Assembly: GCA_017798145.1 (NCBI GenBank)
Contig: CP059069.1
Location: 3,519,226 to 3,583,225, forward strand
Length of the DNA stretch: 64,000 nucleotides
Reading direction: 5' to 3'
DNA from: Akkermansiaceae bacterium
Lineage (GTDB): Bacteria > Verrucomicrobiota > Verrucomicrobiia > Verrucomicrobiales > Akkermansiaceae
Shown here: piece after piece, positions 48,804 to 56,564 of the stretch
How positions within the stretch are numbered: position 1 is the first letter of the stretch
Layout: every line of letters starts with the position of its first letter
The notes under the pieces: generated by a model
The model's database searches: none
Seen by the model: the letters and a program-made list of their open reading frames with translations, nothing else
Told to the model about the DNA's origin: nothing
Made by a program: the position numbers and the translations under genes

Positions 48804-50795
48804 TCACCGCATATCGCGATTCCATCGCTCCCACTTTTCCTTCGACGGGCCGTAGCCGATGGTTTCCTCGCGGAGGCCGAGCTTGCGGAGTTTCGCGCTG
48901 AAGCGGTTCATCTTCGGGCGATCAGGGTGATCCTTGGGGAGGAAGCGTTCCTTGAAGAAGAGGAGCTGGTGTTCGGCTCCCGTGGTGTGGTCGGTTACGG
49001 TGACGAAGAGCCGCTTGAGATCGATCTTGATGCGGGTGAGCAGCTGGGGGAGCGCGGCTTTATCGAAGTCCCGGTAGTAGTGGAAGGTGAGCTTGCGGGA
49101 ATGCAGGTGGATCTTGATTAGGTCGGCCTCGCGCGGGTTACCGTAGAGACGGGCGGCGCACTCGACATAGACGCGGAGGATGACGGGCAGCTCGTCGAGC
49201 AGGCTGCGGTGGAAAGTGAAGTGGGCTTCGTTCGGATCGAGGTGGCCGAAGTCGAGCTGGGAGGCGGCGATTTCGAGTTCGTCGGGATCGCCGGCGGCGA
49301 ACATGAGTTCGCGGGCTTTTTCCTCGGCGTTCGCGTAGCTGCCGAAGAAGGAGCGCAGGTCGCGCTGGAGGCGGAGGGAGAGCTGGTTGAAGGGAATTTT
49401 CCACCGGAGCTGGGCGGCGGCCACGAAGACGAGGAGATCCTCTTTGCGGCGCTGGCGGGCGGCGTTGAAAGTCGGTTCGCCGAAGCGGTCGATGAAGAGC
49501 TGGAGGGCGCGCGGCAGGGAGCCGCAGGCTTGGCGGACTTCCGCAAGGCGGTCGAATTCCTCCTCGCGGGGCATGCGGCCGAGTTCGAGCACGGACTCCC
49601 AGTAGGCGTCGAGAAGCTCGCGGTGGATGTCGTAGGGATCGCGCTTCGCCTTGAGCGCCCGTAGCAGGCCGAGCTTCCGCGAGAGCGATTCCCAATCGAT
49701 GAAACGGCGGGAGCGCTGCACGAGGAAATCATGGAGATCGGCGGTGTCGCGGAAGACCAGATAGATGCCGAGGCCGACGGGAACGGCTTCGGTGTGGAGG
49801 GAGTCTTCAATGAGTGACTGAATTTCAGACGGTTCGAAGAATTTCTGGAAGGTGTCGCGACTGGTGATCACACCATCCCCGAAGGATCGGATGTCGTCGT
49901 AGGCTTCCTGGCCGGCGATGAGGGTGGATACGAGCAAGGCGCGGCGGGTGTGTTGCCAGGCATCGACAAGCGCCTCGACGCGCTCTGCGGGATCTTCGAT
50001 GACATTGAGCACGAAGCCGAGGTTGACGACATCGGCGGGTTGCTTCGGTGCATCGGGTGCATGGACAGGATCCCAGCCGCCGGACTCGTGGCCGAGTTTG
50101 GAAACCGCTTCGACATCGCCGCCGTGGCCGCAGCCGTAGTCGAAGAAGGAATCGCCGCGGCGGAGCTGGCCGAGTTCGATCAGGGTTTTTACCGGCTTGG
50201 AGATTTCACGGCGGACGAGGGCGGTCTTGTGGCGCTGGATTTTCCTTTTCGGGGTGGTGGTTGCCTGGAGTGGCTTATCACCGGTTTCAACAAGCCGGTG
50301 GCCCTTGAAGCAGAGTCCGCGCTCGGAAAGGGCGCGTTCCCAGTTCAGGCGGAAACCGATGCGGGAGGTGTCTTCCAAGAGGCCGGCGGCTTCCTCCTGC
50401 TTCGTGAGCTTGGCAAATTTTCCGTGGTGCGGGTGATCGGCAGGGATGAAGGTTTCCTTGCGGTGGAGGATGGGCGGGTTGGCGCGGCTGCGGTAGTCGT
50501 CGCGGCGGGATTTCCCGGTGACCAGATCCACGAGCACCGCCTCCGCGAGTTCCGGGTGGGGATCCTTTTCAAAGTCGGGATAGGAGAGGAACGAGACCTT
50601 CGGCGAGCCCGTGTGGATTTTGAGCAGGTTGAACGCGGAGCCGATGTCCAGCCGTTTGCGGAGCTCCGACACCGTGATGCGGAGAAGCGGAGGAATTCGC
50701 GGGTCGTCGCCGGGATCGAGCAGATACACCGCGCCGGGAAGCCGCTTGCCGTAGGGCAGGGCGTCGAGGGCTTGGCGGTATTCGGCGGCGGTCAT
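48804..50795 (-). CDS. DNA phosphorothioation-associated putative methyltransferase
   Basis: A 663-residue protein. Residues 212-230 (RRGDSFFDYGCGHGGDVEA) are a SAM-binding motif I, and ADVVNLGFVLNVIEDPAERV a later Rossmann block. Together with the length they fit the methyltransferase family that occurs beside dnd (DNA phosphorothioation) genes. The N-terminal (about 57-140) and C-terminal (about 575-650) parts resemble each other: LLKIHTGSPKVSFLSYPDF / LIKIHLHSRKLTFHYYRDF, and later HPHHGKFAKLT / HPDRPKMNRFS. So a duplicated domain brackets the methyltransferase. No dndB-E genes are in the window. Confidence 0.8.
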   Translation of the reverse strand: MTAAEYRQALDALPYGKRLPGAVYLLDPGDDPRIPPLLRITVSELRKRLDIGSAFNLLKIHTGSPKVSFLSYPDFEKDPHPELAEAVLVDLVTGKSRRDDYRSRANPPILHRKETFIPADHPHHGKFAKLTKQEEAAGLLEDTSRIGFRLNWERALSERGLCFKGHRLVETGDKPLQATTTPKRKIQRHKTALVRREISKPVKTLIELGQLRRGDSFFDYGCGHGGDVEAVSKLGHESGGWDPVHAPDAPKQPADVVNLGFVLNVIEDPAERVEALVDAWQHTRRALLVSTLIAGQEAYDDIRSFGDGVITSRDTFQKFFEPSEIQSLIEDSLHTEAVPVGLGIYLVFRDTADLHDFLVQRSRRFIDWESLSRKLGLLRALKAKRDPYDIHRELLDAYWESVLELGRMPREEEFDRLAEVRQACGSLPRALQLFIDRFGEPTFNAARQRRKEDLLVFVAAAQLRWKIPFNQLSLRLQRDLRSFFGSYANAEEKARELMFAAGDPDELEIAASQLDFGHLDPNEAHFTFHRSLLDELPVILRVYVECAARLYGNPREADLIKIHLHSRKLTFHYYRDFDKAALPQLLTRIKIDLKRLFVTVTDHTTGAEHQLLFFKERFLPKDHPDRPKMNRFSAKLRKLGLREETIGYGPSKEKWERWNRDMR

Positions 50796-50801
50796 CCCGT
50801 T

Positions 50802-51134
50802 TCATGGAATCCACTTAATGCCGCTCTGGAGCCAGCCTTCCGGGCCTGTGGTGCGGCCTTTCTTTCCGGGAGTCTCACGGAACTTGAAGTAGGTTCTCAT
50901 CTTTGTTTTGCCGTCGCGTGGATCGGAGTAGTTCCGGCGTTCGAAATCGAGGATAGTCCCGGCGTTGAACGAGGGCTCAGTCTTGTTCCGATGAATGTGG
51001 AGATCGGCACCCACCATGGATGCCGCCCTTGCCACGGAAACATACCATGCGCCGGTTTCACAGATTCCATCCACAGGGTCAGCAGGCTGCGGGAGTTCGG
51101 TATCCGGTTTGTTGTGAAGATGAAGCGTGGCCAT
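50802..51134 (-). CDS. Small hypothetical protein upstream of the methyltransferase
   Basis: A 110-residue basic protein. WYVSVARAASMVGADLHIHR and ILDFERRNYSDPRDGKTKMR suggest a small alpha/beta fold with exposed basic residues. It ends 6 bp before the methyltransferase start and is therefore probably co-transcribed. No known family; phosphorothioation loci do include small uncharacterised genes. Confidence 0.6.
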   Translation of the reverse strand: MATLHLHNKPDTELPQPADPVDGICETGAWYVSVARAASMVGADLHIHRNKTEPSFNAGTILDFERRNYSDPRDGKTKMRTYFKFRETPGKKGRTTGPEGWLQSGIKWIP

Positions 51135-51329
51135 GGCTTGCAGCTTGGCAGCGGGCTTCTTGCAGGGTCAATGCACAAGACCAGAGGGCGGTCGCGTAAA
51201 GGGCTTCGCCCCCCCAGCGCTACGTTGCAAGGTGGCTGCCCTTGGTTTCATGCCCTTTCCGGTGAATGCGCCTTTGCGTTTTGGATCAGGGCCGACCGGG
51301 CCGGATCAGCCCTACCTTTGGGGGGCGCT

Positions 51330-51521
51330 GTCAAGGCAATGGGCTGCGGCGACGACGAGGCCAACGAGGCGATCCGGCTGAGCTGGTGCCACCTGACGCC
51401 GGAGGTGGATTGCCCTCCATCGGGCCAGCCGGAATGCGTCCTCCGGATCGCTTGCTATGAGGCGCAAATGCGCCCACCGGATTGGGAGGCTGTGGCGGAG
51501 CGGGTGAGGGGTTTGCTTTGA
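51330..51521 (+). pseudogene. C-terminal fragment of a cysteine desulfurase (copy 2, with insert)
   Basis: The same fragment as at 48034-48156, but a 72-bp in-frame insert sits after PEVD (51415-51486). The insert is flanked by a 6-bp direct repeat (GGATTG), as after insertion of a small mobile sequence. The frame ends in the same VAERVRGLL and a stop. It is converged upon by the methyltransferase fragment at 51529-51878. Confidence 0.72.
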
Positions 51522-51528
51522 GCGGCAA

Positions 51529-51878
51529 TCACGAATCACGCGCTTCATTCCGAGTGTATGCCTCCCACTTTTCCTTCGAAGGCCCGTAGCCGATGGTTTC
51601 CTCGCGGAGGCCGAGTTTGCGAAGCTTGGCGCTGAACCGCTGCATCTTCGCGCGATCCGGATGATCCTTTGCGAGGAAGCGTTCTTTGAAAAACAGGAGC
51701 TGATGTTCCAGGCCGGTGGTGTGGTCGATGACGGTGACGAAGAGGCGCTTGAGGTCGATCTTGATGCGGGTGAGTAGCTCTGGGAGGGGTGCTTTCTCGA
51801 AGTCCCGGTAGTAGTGGAAGGTGAGTTTCCGCGAGTGGAGGTGGATCTTGATGAGATCGGCCTCGAGCGGGTTTCCTC
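51529..51878 (-). pseudogene. C-terminal fragment of the phosphorothioation-associated methyltransferase
   Basis: A duplicate of the last 110 codons of the gene at 48804: LIKIHLHSRKLTFHYYRD, LLTRIKIDLKRLF, EHQLLFFKERFLAKDHPDR and LGLREETIGYGPSKEKWE are all readable on the minus strand. The tail differs (AYTRNEARDS), and similarity stops abruptly at about 51878, where LysR-like sequence begins. It shows a recombined segment duplication. Confidence 0.75.
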
Positions 51879-52098
51879 ATTTACGGATCTCGTCAGGATT
51901 GTGGAATCGGGACAGGCCGCCGCCGTCCTACCCGATCTCGCCGCCGTGGACTTCGATCCAAAGCGATTCGCCGCGCAACCTATCGGTGAGCTGCCACGCA
52001 GGGAATTTGTTTTAATCGCCAATGCCAGGAGCCTCGATCGCTCGGGAATCCCAAGTGGGGTTGCTCCAAAAATGGGCAAGCTGCTGAAGCGGGGCTGA
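51879..52098 (+). pseudogene. C-terminal scrap of a LysR-type regulator
   Basis: The plus frame reads FTDLVRIVESGQAAAVLPDL, then RRREFVLIANARSLD-like text (PRREFVLIANARSLDRSGI), which fits the end of a LysR effector-binding domain. The DNA-binding part is missing. The fragment begins exactly where the methyltransferase duplication ends, so this is a recombination scar. The frame is formally open upstream to 51814 across the junction. Confidence 0.5.
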
Positions 52099-52135
52099 GG
52101 ATTCTCATACCACTGCATTGGATTCTGCCGGAGCG

Positions 52136-53218
52136 TCAGCCCTTCTGCATCTCGCTCACTTCCTTGCGGACCATTTTGGCCAGTTCGGGCGGGAAAATGA
52201 CCTTTGCATGGCTGCCGAAGCTGAGCACCCACCGGACAACTTCCTCAAGGCGCCCCACCTCGAAGCGCACCTCGACCTTGTTGCCGTGGTCGTCGAGAGG
52301 CGTCACCTCCTGTGTCGGGTGCCAGCGTCGCTCCTGGGCCAGCCGCGCGGCGTAATTCCGCAGCTCCAGCCTGACGATATGGCGCGTATCGTCGCCCTCG
52401 ACATTCCAGACCCCGAATGACCGGTTGAGATAGGCCGCCCCGTTGAAATCCTCCGGCCGCTCGAACTGGCTCTGCAGAATCCGCACCCGCGACATGCGGG
52501 GCAGGGCGAAGGTGCGCAGCGCACCGCGGTCGAGGTCATGGGCGATGAGATACCACCCGCCTTCCACCTCCCCGAGATGGAGGGGCTGCGCCTTGCGCGG
52601 TTCCGCGCGTTCGCCCGCCAGCTTGCGGTAGTGGAAGGCAATTTCCGTCTGGTCCAGGATGGCCTTGGCAAGCTGCCCGAAGGGTTTGATCAGGCTTTGG
52701 TCTTGCTGCACGGATTTGTGGGAAAACGCCTCGTCCAGATCCGACCACGTGAACTGGATCCGCCCCAGCATGCCGCGTGTGATCTTGGCGAAAGCCGAGC
52801 CGAGCGCATCGGCAAGGCGCGTGCCGCGGATCCCCTGGAGAGCTGTGCGGGTGAAGAACAAGGTCGCCAGCTCATCGGTGGAAATCTCGAACACCGGGAA
52901 ATCCGAAACATCGCCGTCGTAGCGGTAGCCGTGGAGGTCGTCGCAATAGGTCAGGGGCAAGCCCATGGTGTCTCGCATGAAGGTGATGTCCCGCTGGATG
53001 GTTTTTCGATCCACTTCGAGGGCTTTGGCAAGCGTCGAGCAGTTGGGCAGATCCCCGCTTCTGATGCGTGCGTGGATCTCGTAGATCCGCTGCATGGGTC
53101 GCCGCGTCCTGCCATCCCGCTGGGCAGTTTCCTTTTGAATCTCGGCCGAGGCTTCCATCTTCGACTTGCGTTCGCTGGGTTTCGCTTTCACGCGGTTGCT
53201 TGTTGTGGATTTCGCCAT
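52136..53218 (-). CDS. WYL-domain transcriptional regulator
   Basis: A 360-residue protein. The N-terminal part has a DeoR/winged-helix fold (RIYEIHARIRSGDLPNCSTL, VDRKTIQRDITFMRDTMG), followed by a WYL domain (QPLHLGEVEGGWYLIAHDLDR) and a WCX-like C-terminal part (EVTPLDDHGNKVEVRFEVG, WVLSFGSHAKV). WYL regulators are typical of defence islands (BrxR/CapW type) and can sense nucleic acids or nucleotides. It may control the island genes. The start ATG 53218 faces the end region of the island. Confidence 0.85.
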   Translation of the reverse strand: MAKSTTSNRVKAKPSERKSKMEASAEIQKETAQRDGRTRRPMQRIYEIHARIRSGDLPNCSTLAKALEVDRKTIQRDITFMRDTMGLPLTYCDDLHGYRYDGDVSDFPVFEISTDELATLFFTRTALQGIRGTRLADALGSAFAKITRGMLGRIQFTWSDLDEAFSHKSVQQDQSLIKPFGQLAKAILDQTEIAFHYRKLAGERAEPRKAQPLHLGEVEGGWYLIAHDLDRGALRTFALPRMSRVRILQSQFERPEDFNGAAYLNRSFGVWNVEGDDTRHIVRLELRNYAARLAQERRWHPTQEVTPLDDHGNKVEVRFEVGRLEEVVRWVLSFGSHAKVIFPPELAKMVRKEVSEMQKG

Positions 53219-53540
53219 GCCTCCGTAAATCTATGGGATAGCGGCGGGGTAGGGGAAGGAGGATCCGCGGCGTTACATGCCGCAATCTCGCGAGCAGTTT
53301 GTTTCGGAATTGATCCTAACGATTTGTTTTCAGGGTTCGGGCTTGATAAAGGATGGTATGTGCGATCCGTCAAAAGAGAAGACGCCCACGGTAGAGGGGC
53401 TGCGTGCCGCGCGGCATGCGGGGTTCGCTGCAGCGATCAGCCTCTGTTCTGCAAAGGAGCGTAAACGCTCACTGAAATCCTACGTGGCACAGGATGCCAG
53501 GCGGGGATCGCAAGTCATGAAACTGGGAGAGGCTTTGAAG
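53219..53540. other. Gene-poor stretch at the end of the island
   Basis: Only one plus-strand frame (53277-53729) is open, with no known motif; a part of it (CSAKERKRSLKSYVAQDARR) could be a decayed gene. It overlaps the nucleotidyltransferase remnant on the other strand. The first part should hold the promoter of the WYL regulator (minus strand). No RNA gene or terminator was recognised. Confidence 0.4.
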
Positions 53541-53615
53541 GGGTGCGGAGGATCCATCGACGAGAAACTCGCCGAGGAGACGGAGCGCTTTGGTGAGGTC
53601 TTCCCCGTTCTGGAA
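53541..53615 (-). pseudogene. 5' remnant of the AbiEii-like nucleotidyltransferase gene
   Basis: The minus frame reads NGEDLTKALRLLGEFLVDGSS, which matches NEDNLTRALNLLGEFLADGRS at the start of the intact gene at 37870-38460. The upstream region also matches. After about 25 codons the similarity ends. So element 2 once carried the same gene pair as element 1 and lost it. Confidence 0.72.
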
Positions 53616-53811
53616 AATTCCGTTTGCGCATCCAAACCGGATGTTTCGACAAAATTTCAAATAAGTGCCTTCTTGCGGCTCATTTTCGGTGGGGTGGTCG
53701 TGGATTTTCCCTTCACCTTATTCACCTAAAATGGCCTGGGATGCGTGGCATGAGCCAAGCACCCAGAAAATGGCCATTGATGGTCAACGAGTTATGCGTT
53801 TAGGCGTAGCC

Positions 53812-53856
53812 TTCGCCATGAGCAGGACGTCGGCTTGAATCCGACCAGGGGCTCCA
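53812..53856 (+). repeat. Distal, decayed att copy of the tRNA-Thr 3' end
   Basis: It aligns without gaps with tRNA bases 36535-36579, anticodon loop to CCA, with six differences (for example ACGTCGGCTTGAATCCGACC in the T arm). Element 2 ends here and chromosomal genes resume. The decay suggests an old integration or loss of selection on this copy. Confidence 0.85.
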
Positions 53857-53963
53857 TTGTCATTTCAACTGGGGACGGCCTGTTTCATCGGACGGACATT
53901 TCGGAATTCCGGCTATGAGTTTGGGTTTGTAGGGAGGAGTGAGACTTGGTTGACTGCGTCGAG

Positions 53964-55013
53964 ATGCAATTCCAAAACCCCCTTGTCGTTTTGTTTGCCA
54001 TCGCCCCGATGGTTGCAGCGGATCCTCTCAGCTATGACAATCTGCCCCTGGGATCTGAGGAGAAGCCATTGGTGTTGCGCACCTACATGCCGGATCCGGG
54101 GCTTGATCCAGGCTACTTCGCCCACCACGGGAAAGCATCCAAATCGCCGAAATACAATCCCGGCACAGGCATGGACGTGAAGGGCGAATACGCGCCCATC
54201 AAGGGGTTGCCCGCAGCCATCGGTGTCAACCACGGGCCGGCGCTTTCCTATGCCTTCGATACCATCGAGTGCCGCATCGCCTATGCGTGGCAGGGCGGTT
54301 TCATCGACATGTATCCGTATTGGGGGGATGTCCAGCGGGGCAGCCGCCTCAGCTACAACTACGTCCCGCATCTCGTTGGCATCCTTTTTTACAAAGCCGA
54401 TCCGATGTCGGAAATCCGTGTCGACGGGAAACGGATGACCGATCTGGGGAACCCGAAGTTCATCGGCTATGACATGGAGAAAGGGATCCCGGTTTTTCTT
54501 TTCTCGCGGGGCGGGCATGATTTCAGGCTCAAGGTGGGACCTGAAACCGGAACACCGCTTTCTTACTCGTTCACACTGAGCTCGCCGCAAAAAATCGGCC
54601 TGACCTACGGAGCCGCTCCGGGAGAAAAGGCCACCAACATCCTTACCCACACGCTCACCGGCACAAGCCTTGCCAGTTTCCAGGGTTTTCCCCGCGACAT
54701 GAAGCTCAAGGAGGCCAGCATCGCCAACGGCCAACTCCTCTTCGACAGCCTCGGCTGCTCCGCCTGCCACTCCATCGACGGATCCCTCGGCCACGGCCCC
54801 ACGCTCGCCGGGGTCTATGGAGGTGAGCGTATTGTCGAGGGGCAAAAGGATGCCGTGAAGGCGGACAAGGAATACATCATCGAGTCGATCAAGGCACCCG
54901 CGGCGAAGACAGTGAAAGGCTTTCCGCCAAACTACATGCCTCCCTACGCCCTCAAGGATCTCGAATATGAATCCCTGTTTCTCTTCATCGAATCCATCGC
55001 CAAGGGTGAATGA
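53964..55013 (+). CDS. Exported cytochrome c domain protein
   Basis: A 349-residue protein with a hydrophobic leader (NPLVVLFAIAPMVAADP). The body has no known domain until a C-terminal cytochrome c segment with one haem motif, LFDSLGCSACHSIDGSLGHGP (CxxCH), and later YIIESIKAP and NYMPPYALKDLE with the axial Met. It is probably a periplasmic electron carrier or part of a dehydrogenase. ATG 53964 is chosen; the frame opens at TTG 53946. It is the first chromosomal gene after the island, followed by a beta-propeller protein. Confidence 0.8.
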   Translation: MQFQNPLVVLFAIAPMVAADPLSYDNLPLGSEEKPLVLRTYMPDPGLDPGYFAHHGKASKSPKYNPGTGMDVKGEYAPIKGLPAAIGVNHGPALSYAFDTIECRIAYAWQGGFIDMYPYWGDVQRGSRLSYNYVPHLVGILFYKADPMSEIRVDGKRMTDLGNPKFIGYDMEKGIPVFLFSRGGHDFRLKVGPETGTPLSYSFTLSSPQKIGLTYGAAPGEKATNILTHTLTGTSLASFQGFPRDMKLKEASIANGQLLFDSLGCSACHSIDGSLGHGPTLAGVYGGERIVEGQKDAVKADKEYIIESIKAPAAKTVKGFPPNYMPPYALKDLEYESLFLFIESIAKGE

Positions 55014-55082
55014 AAAGCCCGAAAGACCGTTGGCTGCCGGACTTCCCCTGATTGGTGCCTCCATCTTTTCCCCGCCTTCGCC

Positions 55083-56552
55083 ATGAAATCCCTCCTGTTT
55101 CTCGCAATCCTCAGTTCCGCCGTCGCGGCGGAATTCAAGGCCTCCTACAGGCTCGATGACATCCTCCTCCCGGCGGGTGTCCCTCCCGAGGTCGGCGGCA
55201 TCACCTTTGGTCCCGACGGCTTCCTTTACGTCTGCCTGCGCCGCTCCGACGTGTTCCGCGCCATGCCTGTCGCCGATCCGAAGGCTTTCGGTTGGAAGCA
55301 CTTCGCCAGCGGGTTTCACAACGGCTGCGGCATCGTTTCCCCGGAAGCCGGGAAAATCCTCGTCAGCCAGATGGCCGAGCTCACCTCCGCCGCCGACACG
55401 GATGGCGACGGCGTCGCCGACCAGTACCGAAAGGTTGCCGATGACTGGGGTCTTTCCGGGAATTATCATGAGACCAACCACCTCACGCCGGACGGCAAGG
55501 GCGGTTACTTCCTTGCCATCGGCACCGCATCCTACAACGGCCCGACCTTTGAGCATACCAAGGGCGAATATTCGGAGATCGGGCGGCGCGGGCGGAATTT
55601 CTCCGCCGTGAAAAACCGTGGCTGGGTACTCCACGTCGACAGCAATGGGATCATCCGCCCCTGGGCCTCCGGTTTCCGCATGCACAACGGCATCTACACC
55701 GATCCCGACGGCGAGACGTGGTGCGGCGACAACCAAGGGGACTGGAAGGCCGTCACCCCTTTCTATCATGTTGAAAAGGGCAAATTCTACGGCCATCCCG
55801 CCTCCCTTGTCTGGGACAGGGATTGGCCTGCGGACAAAGACCCGACGCTCACCTACCGCAACGATCTCGATGCTTACAACAGGCATCGTACCGAGGCCGC
55901 CGTCCTCATCCCGCACGGCTTCTGCCGCTCCGCCTCCGAGCCGGCCATGATCCCTCGCAACGGCTCTTTTGGCGAAGCATACGCGGGTCAATACATCCTT
56001 CCGGACAACAACGGCACCCGCCTCTGCCGGATTGCCGTGGAGAAAATCAATGGGCGGTTCCAGGGCATGGCGACCTATCTCCAGGACGGCGGTGGCCTGC
56101 GCTCGGGCAACAACCGCCTCGCCTTCTCGCCGGACGGGAAGCAGCTCTACATAGGCCAGACCGTGCGCGGCTGGGGCAAGCCGGCCGAGGGGCTGCAGCG
56201 CATCACCTATCTGGGCGGAACGCCTTTCGACGTGAAGGACATCAGGATCACCAGGGACGGATTCCGGCTGAACTTCACCGCCGATGTGCCGGAAATCGCC
56301 GCCGACTCGGTCAAGGTCTCATCGGCGGTTTACCAATCGAAATGGACCTATGGGAATTCCGCCGAGAGACAGGAAAGCCACAAGGTTGGAAAGTCCAGCA
56401 GGTCGGGCGCCCGCTCCATCGACATCACGCTCTCCGGATTCGTTGCCGGGAAAGTCTATGAGATCAAGCTCCCGGAATTGGTCTCCGCCGATGGCTCCAA
56501 GCTCCACAACAGGACCTTCCACTACACGGCCCATAACATTCCCGGGGAGTGA
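55083..56552 (+). CDS. Exported beta-propeller protein, dehydrogenase-like (PVC type)
   Basis: A 489-residue protein with signal peptide (KSLLFLAILSSAVAAEF). Repeats such as GGITFGPDGFLYVCLRRSD, ADTDGDGVADQYRKVADDWG, HETNHLTPDGKGGYFLAIG, IRPWASGFRMHNGIYTDPDG and NNRLAFSPDGKQLYIGQTVRG form a beta-propeller like that of PQQ-type glucose/sorbosone dehydrogenases and of Planctomycetes/Verrucomicrobia membrane-bound dehydrogenase domains. A beta-rich C-terminal domain follows. It likely pairs with the neighbouring cytochrome c in periplasmic sugar oxidation. Confidence 0.8.
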   Translation: MKSLLFLAILSSAVAAEFKASYRLDDILLPAGVPPEVGGITFGPDGFLYVCLRRSDVFRAMPVADPKAFGWKHFASGFHNGCGIVSPEAGKILVSQMAELTSAADTDGDGVADQYRKVADDWGLSGNYHETNHLTPDGKGGYFLAIGTASYNGPTFEHTKGEYSEIGRRGRNFSAVKNRGWVLHVDSNGIIRPWASGFRMHNGIYTDPDGETWCGDNQGDWKAVTPFYHVEKGKFYGHPASLVWDRDWPADKDPTLTYRNDLDAYNRHRTEAAVLIPHGFCRSASEPAMIPRNGSFGEAYAGQYILPDNNGTRLCRIAVEKINGRFQGMATYLQDGGGLRSGNNRLAFSPDGKQLYIGQTVRGWGKPAEGLQRITYLGGTPFDVKDIRITRDGFRLNFTADVPEIAADSVKVSSAVYQSKWTYGNSAERQESHKVGKSSRSGARSIDITLSGFVAGKVYEIKLPELVSADGSKLHNRTFHYTAHNIPGE

Positions 56553-56564
56553 AGCCGGAAGGGT

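Larger units (their letters stand above)
38712..53856. mobile_element. Element 2 of the tRNA-Thr island: defence-type cargo
   Basis: It is bounded by the exact att copy at 38682-38711 and a decayed one at 53812-53856. The last 190 bp (53620-53811) match the right end of element 1 and include the first codons of the same nucleotidyltransferase gene. The cargo is rich in nucleases, helicases, a toxin-antitoxin pair, an orphan methyltransferase and a WYL regulator, with several gene fragments. This is typical of a defence island under turnover. No integrase, replication or conjugation gene is visible. Confidence 0.75.

Noticed and set aside
49950-51521. A 523-residue plus-strand protein opposite the methyltransferase gene
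   Set aside because: The composition of most of it is shadow-like. Only its end, the cysteine-desulfurase fragment, is meaningful.
53277-53729. A 150-residue island gene near the distal att
   Set aside because: No known motif, and it overlaps the nucleotidyltransferase remnant and the conserved end sequence. Kept only as a note on a gene-poor stretch.
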